Origin: Allobrachymonas sp.
GTDB lineage: Bacteria > Pseudomonadota > Gammaproteobacteria > Burkholderiales > Burkholderiaceae_C
Direction: 5' to 3'
Assembly (NCBI GenBank): GCA_030538335.1
Contig: JAUNUE010000023.1
Location: forward strand, 1-14,827
Length of the DNA: 14,827 nucleotides
Under the pieces are notes generated by a model. That model searched no databases and was not told the DNA's origin. It saw nothing but the letters and a program-made list of their open reading frames with translations. Below, piece by piece: positions 1 through 7,119 of the stretch. The first letter of the stretch is position 1; the number at the start of each line of letters is the position of its first letter. The position numbers were made by a program, and so were the translations under genes.

Positions 1-2
1 CA

Positions 3-773
3 GGCGTGCACCTGCGCGAATGGGAGCAGGCACGCTGCGATCACGCGGTGGGCGACTGCTTTGGCTACCATGCCGTGCAGGTGGGTGCGCCGTTTTTGCC
101 TTTGCTGCGCAGCAGCCGCATCCAGCACCGCTGGACGGCGGCTGTAGAGTTCCCCGGCACCGCTGCCGCAAATGGCAATGGCGTGGCGCCGCCCGACCTG
201 GCGCTGGAACCTGCCGCCCTGCCCTTTACCGAATCCAGCATTGACCTGCTGCTGCTGGCGCATGCTTTGGAGGCCAGCGCCGACCCGCATGCCGCCCTGC
301 GTGAAGCGGCGCGCGTGCTGGTGCCCGAAGGACATTTGGTGCTGCTGGGCTTCAACCCCGGCAGCCTGTGGGGGTTTCAACAACGCCGCCGCCTGCTGGC
401 GCAGCGCATGGGCGGACATGTGCCGCCTTTCATTCCCGATGTGGACGACTTCATCCCCTACCAGCGCCTGTACGACTGGCTGAACCTGCTGGGGTTCGAA
501 ATCGACGCCGGGTGTTTTGGCTGCTACCGCCCCGGCGTGCGCAGCCCGCAAGCCTTTGAACGCCTGCGCTGGATGGAGGCCGCGGGTGACCGCTGGTGGC
601 CGTTCATGGGCGGCGTGTATTTTCTGCAGGCCACCAAGCGCGTGCGCGGCCTGCGCCTGATCCAGCCGCGCTGGAAAACCGAAAAAGAAGCGCGCAGCGC
701 CGTCGCTGCCCTGCAGCGCAACAGCACCACCCTGCCCGCACAAGACACTATCCACACCGCATGCAAAAAGTAA
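3..773 (+). CDS. SAM-dependent methyltransferase (class I, Methyltransf_11-like), 5' truncated by window
   Basis: The reading frame is open from the first bases, so the true start probably lies upstream of the window; a GTG at position 6 is possible but not convincing. About 256 residues are visible. The central part resembles the second half of a Rossmann methyltransferase: an acidic/hydrophobic strand (SIDLLLLAHALE), a helix with DPHAALREAARVL, and then HLVLLGFNPGSLWG, the usual post-motif strand seen in Methyltransf_11 proteins. The SAM-binding glycine loop expected earlier is not clearly visible and may be degenerate (region around LALEPAALPF). The substrate is unknown. In beta- and gammaproteobacteria a methyltransferase of this kind commonly sits directly before rnhA, often next to gloB, which fits the 13-base overlap with rnhA here and suggests co-transcription. 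The family call is fairly sure; the specific function is not. Confidence 0.8.
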   Translation, partial: GVHLREWEQARCDHAVGDCFGYHAVQVGAPFLPLLRSSRIQHRWTAAVEFPGTAAANGNGVAPPDLALEPAALPFTESSIDLLLLAHALEASADPHAALREAARVLVPEGHLVLLGFNPGSLWGFQQRRRLLAQRMGGHVPPFIPDVDDFIPYQRLYDWLNLLGFEIDAGCFGCYRPGVRSPQAFERLRWMEAAGDRWWPFMGGVYFLQATKRVRGLRLIQPRWKTEKEARSAVAALQRNSTTLPAQDTIHTACKK

Positions 774-1216
774 CAATCTATACCGATGGCGCCTGCAAAG
801 GCAACCCCGGCCCCGGCGGCTGGGGCGTGTGGCTGGAATCAGGCAGCCACAGCAAGGAGCTGTTTGGCGGCGAAGCCAACACCACCAACAACCGCATGGA
901 ATTGACCGCCGTGATCCAGGCGCTGCAGGCACTGAAGCGCCCCTGCAAGGTCAGGCTCTACCTCGACAGCCAATACGTGCGCCAGGGCATCACGAGCTGG
1001 ATCCACGGCTGGAAGAAAAAAGGCTGGAAAACGGCCGACAACAAGCCCGTGAAAAACGCCGACCTGTGGCAGCAACTGGATGCGCTGGTGCAGAACAGCC
1101 CGCACGAAATCCATTGGGAATGGGTCAGGGGCCACGACGGCAACCCCGGCAATGAAAAGGCCGATGCGCTGGCGAACCAGGGCGTGGCGCAGGTATTGGG
1201 TTTGCCAAACCCTTGA
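761..1216 (+). CDS. rnhA: Ribonuclease HI
   Basis: This gene encodes a 151-residue RNase HI, close to the 155 residues of the E. coli enzyme. It hydrolyses the RNA strand of RNA-DNA hybrids in the cytoplasm, helping to remove primers and R-loops. The start at 761 gives MQKVTIYTDGACKGNPGPGG, the canonical N-terminus, and is preferred over an upstream in-frame start at 596 that would lie deep inside the methyltransferase gene. The catalytic residues are all present: Asp9 (YTDG), Glu47 (NNRMEL), Asp69 (LYLDSQY), His125 (RGHDG) and Asp135 (NEKAD). The basic handle region (HGWKKKGWK, residues 82-90) is also present. The gene overlaps the end of the methyltransferase gene by 13 bases, suggesting translational coupling. 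Downstream lies a repeat-rich gap and then a convergent gene. Confidence 0.97.
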   Translation: MQKVTIYTDGACKGNPGPGGWGVWLESGSHSKELFGGEANTTNNRMELTAVIQALQALKRPCKVRLYLDSQYVRQGITSWIHGWKKKGWKTADNKPVKNADLWQQLDALVQNSPHEIHWEWVRGHDGNPGNEKADALANQGVAQVLGLPNP

Positions 1217-1227
1217 TACAAAATACC

Positions 1228-1340
1228 GGGCGCAGAAGACGCAAAGGTTTCGCAGAAGGTGCGATAAACCAGATGGGCACTCCGCTTTCTTTTGCGGGGG
1301 TTGCGCAGCGTTTGCGCCCTTTGCGTGCGGTCCCGTGCTA
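1228..1340. repeat. REP-like inverted repeat cluster (CGCAAAGG family)
   Basis: The gap between the convergent rnhA and ketoacyl synthase genes holds repeated CGCAGAAG / CGCAAAGG motifs. An 8-base arm ACGCAAAG at 1239-1246 is matched exactly by its complement CTTTGCGT at 1319-1326. The flanking and inner sequences also partly pair (GGGCGCA outside; TTGCGCAG and GTTTGCGC inside). It resembles the short dispersed palindromes of betaproteobacterial intergenic regions and could act as a bidirectional transcription end. No clean GC stem plus T-run terminator was seen. Confidence 0.5.
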
Positions 1341-1342
1341 GG

Positions 1343-2464
1343 CTACACCTTGCGCAGCACCACACTGCCAATCGAATACCCCGCGCCAAATGAGCAGACC
1401 ATGCCCAAGTCGCCCGCCTGCAGATCGGCCTGGTGGCGGTGGAAGGCGATGATCGAACCGGCAGAGGCCGTATTGGCGAACTCATCCAGGATGATCGGCG
1501 CTTCATCGGCGCTGGGGTCACGCCCCAGCAGGCGTTTGGCAATCAACTGGTTCATGGCCAGGTTGGCCTGGTGCAGCCAGTAGCGTCGCACATCGGCAGG
1601 CGCATGGCCGAGTTCTTGCAGGTGCTGCTCCATGTGTTCGGCCGCCATCGGGCACACGTCCTTGAACACCTTGCGCCCTTCCTGGTAGAACAGCAGGTCG
1701 CGGTCGTCGGGGTTGCGGTCTTCGCTGCGGTTCATGAAGCCGGCGTTGTTGCGGATGTTGTTGGAAAACAGCGTGGCCAGCTTGCAGCCTTCGACCTGCC
1801 AGCGGTGCGCTGCCTTGGATTGATCTGCACGCTCCACCACTACTGCGGTACACACATCGCCAAAAATGAAGTGGCAATCGCGATCGGTCCAGCAATGGTG
1901 CGATGAAGTCAGCTCGGGATTAATGACCAGTGCGGCTGTCACTTGCCCGGTCTGCACTGCGTTCACCGCCTGTGCTATGCCAAAGGTGGCCGATGAGCAG
2001 GCCACGTTCATGTCAAAGGCAAAGCCGCCTGCGCCCAAAGCCTGCTGGATTTCAACCGCCATGGCCGGGTACTGACGCTGCATGTTCGAAGCCGCGCAAA
2101 TCACCATGCCGATATCGGCTGCGTCGCGCCCGGCGGCCTGCAAAGCTTCTTTGGCCGCAGCCACACCGGTTTCGGCCATCAGCGACAGGGCCTCGTCGGG
2201 CCGGGCCTGCAGCCGTGGCCGCATGCGGGCGGGGTCGAGCACGCCGGTTTTTTCAACCACATAGCGTTGTTTGATGCCCGAGGCTTTTTCGATGAACTCC
2301 ACGCTCGACGGCTGCAAGGCCGCCACGGTGCCTGCGGCAATGGCATCGGCATGCGTGTGGTTGAAAGTTTCGGCGTATTGGTTGTAGGCGGCAACCAGTT
2401 CCTGGTTGCTGATGGCGTGCGGGGCAACCCACAGTCCAGTGCCACTGATGACGGCTTGGTGCAT
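1343..2464 (-). CDS. Beta-ketoacyl-ACP synthase III family protein (long FabH-like)
   Basis: This gene encodes a 373-residue thiolase-fold condensing enzyme. The start at 2464 gives MHQAVISGTGLW, which aligns with the usual N-terminus of this family; a longer frame begins at 2515 but adds an unlikely leader. The catalytic triad of FabH-type enzymes is present: Cys156 (NVACSSATFG), His298 (WLHQANLAMN) and Asn331 (FANTASAGS). The C-terminal SFGAGYSIGSVVL is also typical. It is about 50 residues longer than canonical FabH (around 320), so it belongs to a longer FabH-like group annotated as 3-oxoacyl-ACP synthase III. Members are thought to condense acyl-CoA with malonyl-ACP, but chain-length preference cannot be read from the sequence. 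It may be a second synthase beside a true fabH elsewhere. It is transcribed divergently from dnaB across about 250 bases. Confidence 0.88.
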   Translation of the reverse strand: MHQAVISGTGLWVAPHAISNQELVAAYNQYAETFNHTHADAIAAGTVAALQPSSVEFIEKASGIKQRYVVEKTGVLDPARMRPRLQARPDEALSLMAETGVAAAKEALQAAGRDAADIGMVICAASNMQRQYPAMAVEIQQALGAGGFAFDMNVACSSATFGIAQAVNAVQTGQVTAALVINPELTSSHHCWTDRDCHFIFGDVCTAVVVERADQSKAAHRWQVEGCKLATLFSNNIRNNAGFMNRSEDRNPDDRDLLFYQEGRKVFKDVCPMAAEHMEQHLQELGHAPADVRRYWLHQANLAMNQLIAKRLLGRDPSADEAPIILDEFANTASAGSIIAFHRHQADLQAGDLGMVCSFGAGYSIGSVVLRKV

Positions 2465-2631
2465 GGTGCGCAGTGCGGCAAGGCCGCAAACAAAACCTGT
2501 CATTCTACGCCGCATCGTGGGTTTTTGCCCGGTACCCGATGGGCGCGAAAGCAGGCCATTGGGGACAACTGCCCTTGTCCTGCCTGCACTTGGCGCCCTT
2601 TGCCCTCGACTTGTCCCGCGATACGCACAAC

Positions 2632-2640
2632 TTATCCACG
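2632..2640 (+). promoter_or_regulatory. DnaA-box-like nonamer upstream of dnaB
   Basis: TTATCCACG differs from the strong DnaA box TTATCCACA at the last base only. It lies in the divergent region between the ketoacyl synthase and dnaB genes, about 77 bases before the dnaB start, and is flanked by CAAC on the left and GTTG on the right, so a short dyad surrounds it. A single nonamer may occur by chance; binding is not shown. Confidence 0.3.
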
Positions 2641-2647
2641 GAGTTGT

Positions 2648-2678
2648 TCAACTGCCGGGCAGAGCAATGGCCTAATAT
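2648..2678 (+). promoter_or_regulatory. Possible sigma-70 promoter for dnaB
   Basis: A good -10 hexamer, TAATAT, lies at 2673-2678, in a stretch more AT-rich than its surroundings. The best -35 candidate is TTCAAC (2648-2653), at a 19-base spacing, which is long and a poor match. The placement about 38 bases before the dnaB start codon is sensible. The -10 element is the only convincing part. Confidence 0.3.
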
Positions 2679-2716
2679 CGCCCTGTTGCCGCGCCTTGCG
2701 GCCCTGCCCTGCCGCC

Positions 2717-4061
2717 ATGAACAACACCCCCTCTTACAGCCCCCCCGGATACGACGCCTACGGCCCTGACGAAAGCCGCGACCCGCAACTGGCGCAACTG
2801 CGCGTGCCACCGCACTCGATCGAATCGGAATCGAGCGTGCTGGGTGGCCTGCTGCTTGACAACAACGCCTGGGATCGCGTGGCCGATCTGCTGATCGCCA
2901 GCGATTTTTACCGCCACGAGCACCAACTGGTGTTCGAAGCCATTGGCAAGCTCGTCAACAACAGCAAGCCCGCTGACGTGGTGACGGTATTCGAGGCGCT
3001 GCAAAGCGTGGGCAAGGCCGAAGAGGTGGGCGGGCTGGTCTACCTCAATGCGCTGGCGCAATTTGTGCCCAGCGCCAGCAACATCCGCCGCTATGCCGAG
3101 ATCGTGCGCGAGCGCTCCATCTTGCGCAAGTTGATTTCGGCCAGTGACGAAATAGCCACCAAAGCCTTTAACCCGCAAGGCATGGCGGTGGAAAAAGTGC
3201 TGGACGAGGCCGAGCAGAAAATCTTCAAGATCGGCGAAGAAGGCTCGCGCATGAAAGAGGGCTTTCAGCCCATGGAATCGCTCGTCGTGCAGTTGCTCGA
3301 CCGCGTGCAGGAGATGGCCGACAACCCGAACGACATTACCGGCGTGCCCACGGGTTTTCTTGACCTCGACCGCATGACCAGTGGCTTCCAAGCCGGTGAC
3401 CTGGTGGTGCTGGCCGCGCGCCCCTCCATGGGCAAGACGGCGCTGGCCATGAACATTGCCGAACACGTGGCGCTGAAAGAGCAATTGCCAGTGGCCGTGT
3501 TCTCGATGGAAATGGGTGCAGCCCAACTCGCCGTGCGCGTGGTGGGTTCGATTGGCCGCATCGACCAGAGCCGCCTGCGCACCGGCAAGCTGCACGACGA
3601 CGAATGGCCGCGCCTGACCGAAGCGATCGAGAAGCTGCGCAATATCTCGATGCACATCGACGAAACCCCCGGCCTCACGCCCAGCGAACTGCGCGCCAAC
3701 GCGCGCCGCCTGGCGCGCCACCGAACTGGGCGAAATCTCCCGCGGCCTGAAACTGCTCGCCAAAGAACTGCAATGCCCCGTGATCGCGCTGTCGCAGCTC
3801 AACCGCAGTGTGGAAACCCGCAACGACAAGCGCCCGCTGATGAGCGACCTGCGCGAATCGGGCGCCATCGAGCAAGACGCCGACGTGATCATGTTCATCT
3901 ACCGCGACGATTACTACAACAAGGAAAGCAAGGATCAGGGCATGGCCGAAATCATCATCGGCAAGCAGCGCAACGGCCCTACCGGCACGGTCAAGCTCGC
4001 CTTCCTCAAACCGCTCACGCGCTTTGAAACGCTGGCGCACGATGTGGGCGACAGCTATTGA
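2717..4061 (+). pseudogene. dnaB: Replicative DNA helicase DnaB, with internal deletion and frameshift
   Basis: DnaB is the hexameric 5'-3' replication-fork helicase. The start at 2717 gives MNNTPSYSPP, then a short linker and the N-terminal domain (PPHSIESESSVLGGLLLDN). The RecA-like domain has an intact Walker A, ARPSMGKTAL, with Lys240 and Thr241. The frame follows the family through NARRLAR (to 3718), then becomes nonsense and runs to a stop at 4027. The true C-terminal sequence resumes in the next frame at 3714-3720 as RATELGEISRG, continuing through SQLNRSVETR, DLRESGAIEQDAD and GKQRNGPTGT to a stop at 4059-4061. Between the two parts, roughly 22-28 residues that should include the Walker B segment (a DYLQLM-like motif) are missing. 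As written, this gene cannot give an active helicase. Since dnaB is normally essential, an assembly or sequencing error, or a second intact copy elsewhere, must be considered. The identification itself is certain. Confidence 0.92.
3714..3720 (+). other. Deletion/frameshift junction in dnaB at a CGCGCCA microhomology
   Basis: CGCGCCA can be read as the end of LAR plus the first two bases of the next codon in the upstream frame (family: LARQ), and as the codons for Arg-Ala plus one base in the downstream frame (family: RATELGE). Both original flanks would therefore have carried this heptamer, as expected if the intervening DNA was lost between two short direct repeats. The implied loss is 2 modulo 3 bases, probably about 75-85. 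Confidence 0.75.
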
Positions 4062-4082
4062 GGCTTGACTGCAAGCCCCTGG

Positions 4083-4102
4083 ATTTCCGCCTTCGCGGAA
4101 AT
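4083..4102. repeat. Short REP-like palindrome downstream of dnaB
   Basis: ATTTCCGC at 4083-4090 and GCGGAAAT at 4095-4102 form a perfect 8-base stem with loop CTTC, starting 22 bases after the dnaB stop. It resembles the dispersed 'GGATTTCCGC-CTTC-GCGGAAAT' type of palindrome common in beta- and gammaproteobacterial intergenic DNA. It could also serve as a weak transcript end or an RNA-stabilising hairpin, but no T-run follows. Confidence 0.55.
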
Positions 4103-4167
4103 GGCGGCTTGCCATCGTATGGAATGCGTTTGCCGGGTGAAATACCGGCTGGATGAGCAGCAAGGAT

Positions 4168-4264
4168 GTAGGGTGGGTGCTTGCACCCACGTTGCAAGGC
4201 CATACCCGATCATGCGTGGTTTTATCCTGACGTTGCTCCGCGTGGGTGCGAGCACCCACCCTAC
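4168..4264. repeat. Pair of 24-base repeats in inverted orientation (GGGTGGGTGC family)
   Basis: The arm at 4168-4191 and the reverse complement of the arm at 4241-4264 match at 23 of 24 bases. Both begin GTAGGGTGGGTGC. Each arm is itself a small palindrome (GGGTGC, two bases, GCACCC), so the unit can fold either as two small hairpins or as one large hairpin around a 49-base loop. This is the architecture of a BIME/REP doublet. It lies between the 3' ends of dnaB (+) and the DUF882 gene (-), where such elements usually sit. Confidence 0.75.
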
Positions 4265-4303
4265 CCAGCCATTTCCTGCGTTCACGTCATGCAGGCAGGT
4301 GCG

Positions 4304-4948
4304 TTACCAGTAGCGCACCTGCCCCGTATCGACATGCACAAAGTTGTCGCGCGGGTAATAGCCGACGCCACCGGCTTGCAGCGATTTGGCGGCATCGCGC
4401 ACATCGGCCAGCGCCACACCCGGCAGGCGGATGTCGATGGCCTTGCCTTCCATGTGCAGGCTTTTTTTCGCCACGCCGCCTTCGCGCGTGGTGCGCAAGC
4501 GGTCGTTGGTGAACGGGCTGCGGTAACCCGAAATGACCTGGAACGGTTCGCGCGTGCCCAGCGCCATGCGCAGGCGGTGCAGCAGGTTGAACAATTCCGG
4601 GTCGATGTTGCCCACCTCGCCCGTGTAGTGGTCGCGCAGGAAATGGTTGAGCCGGTTGCACGCCTGCGGGATGAAGGTATCACCCACCGCATAGGCCAAT
4701 GACACATGTTCGTGCGTATGCAGGTGGGCAAACGCCAGCACTTTGGACGCGCCGCCTGTAGCAGCCTGCACCTTGGACGCACCCGCCAGCCACAGGCCAC
4801 CGGCTGCGGCGAGCAAGGCCGACTGGCGCAGGAAGTTGCGGCGTGAGGATGAAATGCCCGCCCCATCACTCCCTGCGGACGAGGGCGACAGAAAATCGGG
4901 TTGTGCAGACGCGGAGACGGACGAGCCAAGGGGTACTACAGGAGACAT
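4304..4948 (-). CDS. mepK: Tat-exported YcbK/MepK-family (DUF882) peptidoglycan peptidase
   Basis: This 214-residue protein belongs to the DUF882/peptidase M15-like fold. Residues 34-64 form a twin-arginine signal: SSRRNFLRQS (Arg36, Arg37), a hydrophobic run (ALLAAAGGLWLAG) and a cleavage-type AxA (VQAATG). The 35-residue lead before the twin arginines is unusually long. The metal site typical of the fold is visible: SGYRSP (140-145), His165 and Asp172 (SLHMEGKAIDIR), and His205 (NFVHVDTG). E. coli MepK (YcbK) is a periplasmic murein endopeptidase that prefers mDap-mDap cross-links. The gene lies 179 bases downstream of the L,D-transpeptidase that would make such links, matching the E. coli ycbB-ycbK order. 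No strong ribosome binding site precedes the ATG at 4948, so a start nearer the Tat motif is possible. The function is inferred from family and context. Confidence 0.87.
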   Translation of the reverse strand: MSPVVPLGSSVSASAQPDFLSPSSAGSDGAGISSSRRNFLRQSALLAAAGGLWLAGASKVQAATGGASKVLAFAHLHTHEHVSLAYAVGDTFIPQACNRLNHFLRDHYTGEVGNIDPELFNLLHRLRMALGTREPFQVISGYRSPFTNDRLRTTREGGVAKKSLHMEGKAIDIRLPGVALADVRDAAKSLQAGGVGYYPRDNFVHVDTGQVRYW

Positions 4949-5044
4949 CGCAAACTGGCGCTGCGCAGGCGCCCAAATCCAACAAAACGTTTGCGATTGT
5001 AAAAAAACCTAACACCCAAGGCCAGCGGTTTTTTGTAATGGCTG

Positions 5045-5087
5045 GCTGAATTTACCTGACAATTCAAGTACTTGTTGAAAATTCAGC
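5045..5087. repeat. Dyad between ldtD and the DUF882 gene
   Basis: GCTGAATTT (5045-5053) is matched by AAATTCAGC (5079-5087), a perfect 9-base inverted repeat. Inside lies the perfect 10-base palindrome CAAGTACTTG (5065-5074). It is about 40-80 bases beyond the ldtD stop and roughly 100-140 bases before the DUF882 start, so it could be an attenuating hairpin or an operator for the downstream gene. There is no T-run directly after the stem. Confidence 0.45.
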
Positions 5088-5127
5088 GTGCTCTGCGGCA
5101 GACTTCGCGCGCCGGGTGACCACTTCA

Positions 5128-6963
5128 TTACTGGAACTTGCCACCTGCAGACATGGCGTCTGTGGTGGGTTGCGGCAGCAACAAGGGCTGCGGAGTTGCG
5201 GGCGTGGTTGCCGCTGGCACCACGGCACGGGGTGCAACGACCCCTCGCGGAGCAGCCGGTCTGGAAACCACCACGGGCGCAGGAGCCTCTGCAGGCGCAA
5301 CCGGGGCAACGGGTTGGGGCGCTTCAGATGCAGGCACCTCATTCAACGCTGGTACCACCGGAGCCACAAAGCCTTGCGGAGCTTTGGGCGCACGCCGGGC
5401 AGGCAGCTTGTCAAGCGCCTGTTTCAGCACCCGGTCTTGTCCGTAGATGTCGGGCTGTATGGTCAGCTTGCCATCTTCATCGATCACCGTGGTGATGTAG
5501 GTGAGGATGACGGGGATGGGCGGCTCGACCGCTGCGTTGGCGCTGATGCGTTTGTCCATGTGGCGGCGGATGCGCTCTTGCGGCCATTGCGGGTTGCCTT
5601 GCAGCACGAACTGGGCCAGTGCCACCGGGTCTGCCACCCGCACACAGCCGTGGCTCAGGTCGCGCTGGCCGCGCTGGAACAGGCCCGGCGACGAGGTGTG
5701 GTGCAGGTAGATGTTCTCGCGGTTCGGAAAAACAAACTTCACCGTGCCCATCGCATTGCCAGGTCCCGGCTTTTGCCGGATGCGCGCACGGCCACTGGAC
5801 AATGCCGCCAGCGTATCGGCGTTGACGGCGGTGGTGGTGCCGCCCGCGCCCACAATTTCGTAGTTGTTGCGGCTGATGTAGCCGGGGTCGCGGCTCAGGC
5901 GCGGCAGCATTTCCTTTTTGGTGATGGAAGGCGGCACGTTCCAGTAGGGGCTGAATTCCACGCGCGTCATGCCTTCGCTGAACAGCGGTGTGCGCGTGCT
6001 GCTGGCCTTGCCCACAATCACGTCAATCGGCAGCACATGCTGTACCTTGCCACCCGCCAATGTGTAGGCACGCAGCCGGTATTCGGGCACGTTCACCACC
6101 ACCATGCGGTCTGGCTGCTGCAGCGGCGCCCAGCGCAGGCGCTCCATATTGCGGGCGATGTGCTCGGCCGTTTCCACGGGCGCGGCGTTCAGACGTTCGA
6201 CGGTGGTGCGGTCAAGCAACCCGCTGGCTCTGATGCCATGGCGTGCCTGAAACGACCTGAGCGCTGCCTGAAACGCAGCGGCAGTGACCGGCTCGTTGGC
6301 TGCATTGCCTGGCAGATCGCCCAGCAACGCCAGGCGCTGCGCCACTGTGGCGCGTTGCGAGGCATTGTCCAACGCCAAAGCGCGGCCTTTGACCGGCAGG
6401 GGCAAAGGCGCAGCCCAGGCCGGCTCGTTGCGCAAGCGCAGATGGCGCTGCAGTTCGCTGCGCAGGCCCTGGTACATGGGCACCTGGGGCTGCGCCGCTT
6501 GCCACAGCGGCGCCAGATTGCCTGCCTGCACCGCCTTGCCCAACTCGGCAGCAGGGTCGTATTGCGTGCGCACATCGGGGTCGTAGTTTTCGCGGATCGA
6601 TTGGGGGTCAATGCGGCCCCGGTGCAGGTCGCTCAGATACAGCGTCACGGCCTGCGTCAATGCCGCCTCCACGCGCTGGCGTTCTTCTGCTGATACGCCC
6701 CCCACGGCAGACGTTTGCAGGGCTTCAGACAGCAGGTCCACCTGGTAGTCTTGCGGGTTCAGACCCTCCTGCCGGGCGTTGCGCAACTGCTCCAGCGCTT
6801 GCTGCGCCACCGCCAGGGGCTGGCCGGTTTCGCCCAACCACCGCGGTGCGGGGGCCAATTGGGCTTGCGCTGTTTGAGACAGGCACAAAAGGCACGCCAA
6901 CCCTGCGCGTGTTGCATGCCAAACAAAACGGGGCGCAAAAGAGAGCGGAACTGTGGGTTTCAT
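5128..6963 (-). CDS. ldtD: L,D-transpeptidase, YcbB/LdtD type
   Basis: This 611-residue exported enzyme would form 3-3 (mDap-mDap) cross-links in peptidoglycan in the periplasm. An N-terminal signal sequence (to about residue 35, ending TAQAQ) is followed by the YcbB scaffold region, a peptidoglycan-binding motif around residues 224-258 (FQARHGIRASGLLDRTTVERL) and the YkuD catalytic domain from about residue 283. The catalytic motif SHGCVRV is intact with Cys440 and His438; HHTSSPGLF (His421/422) supplies the upstream histidine. After about residue 505 the protein ends in a tail of roughly 100 residues dominated by Pro, Ala and Val, which is not part of the known domains. The ATG at 6963 is preceded by AAGGA at a suitable distance. 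It is divergent from phoH, and the DUF882 peptidase gene follows on the same strand. The total length matches E. coli LdtD (615), though the Cys lies earlier because of the tail. Confidence 0.93.
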   Translation of the reverse strand: MKPTVPLSFAPRFVWHATRAGLACLLCLSQTAQAQLAPAPRWLGETGQPLAVAQQALEQLRNARQEGLNPQDYQVDLLSEALQTSAVGGVSAEERQRVEAALTQAVTLYLSDLHRGRIDPQSIRENYDPDVRTQYDPAAELGKAVQAGNLAPLWQAAQPQVPMYQGLRSELQRHLRLRNEPAWAAPLPLPVKGRALALDNASQRATVAQRLALLGDLPGNAANEPVTAAAFQAALRSFQARHGIRASGLLDRTTVERLNAAPVETAEHIARNMERLRWAPLQQPDRMVVVNVPEYRLRAYTLAGGKVQHVLPIDVIVGKASSTRTPLFSEGMTRVEFSPYWNVPPSITKKEMLPRLSRDPGYISRNNYEIVGAGGTTTAVNADTLAALSSGRARIRQKPGPGNAMGTVKFVFPNRENIYLHHTSSPGLFQRGQRDLSHGCVRVADPVALAQFVLQGNPQWPQERIRRHMDKRISANAAVEPPIPVILTYITTVIDEDGKLTIQPDIYGQDRVLKQALDKLPARRAPKAPQGFVAPVVPALNEVPASEAPQPVAPVAPAEAPAPVVVSRPAAPRGVVAPRAVVPAATTPATPQPLLLPQPTTDAMSAGGKFQ

Positions 6964-6970
6964 GGCTATC

Positions 6971-7018
6971 CTTGTAGCTATCCAGATAGATGCAGACAGT
7001 GCGTTGTCTTGTAGCTAT
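6971..7018. repeat. Direct repeat of CTTGTAGCTAT upstream of ldtD
   Basis: The 11-base sequence CTTGTAGCTAT occurs at 6971-6981 and again at 7008-7018, 37 bases apart, in the leader of ldtD. The first copy overlaps the AAGGA ribosome binding site region (on the minus strand, ATAGCTACAAG then GATAGCC before the ATG). Two identical 11-mers this close are unlikely by chance. They could be paired operator sites or a short duplication. Confidence 0.45.
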
Positions 7019-7038
7019 GGTAATGGGGAGAATTACCA
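7018..7038. promoter_or_regulatory. Dyad in the ldtD-phoH divergent region
   Basis: TGGTAAT (7018-7024) and ATTACCA (7032-7038) form a perfect 7-base inverted repeat with a 7-base spacer. It overlaps the end of the second CTTGTAGCTAT copy and lies about 55 bases upstream of the ldtD start. The size and spacing fit a dimeric repressor or activator site. No regulator is identified. Confidence 0.35.
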
Positions 7039-7119
7039 CCACCCCTCAATAAGTCAATAAACTGTCAGAAAAAAGGGCTTTGCGTTGTTTTTCCGTAAAG
7101 ACGCATTTCAGGGGCTTTT

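Noticed and set aside
3690..3730. Intein or intron scar in dnaB
   Set aside because: DnaB is a frequent intein host, but here host sequence is missing rather than inserted, and the frame is broken, so splicing does not explain it.
2672..3898. Long minus-strand frame (408 codons) opposite dnaB
   Set aside because: It is the antisense shadow of a GC-rich coding gene; the His/Val/Gly-rich product matches no family and its codon bias is wrong.
4055..4285. Small minus-strand frame with repeated GWVLAPT / WVQAPTLHP peptides
   Set aside because: The peptides are just translations of the inverted 24-base repeats.
5116..6693. Long plus-strand frame (525 codons) opposite ldtD
   Set aside because: It is the antisense shadow of ldtD, with Arg/His/Gln-rich content and no domain.
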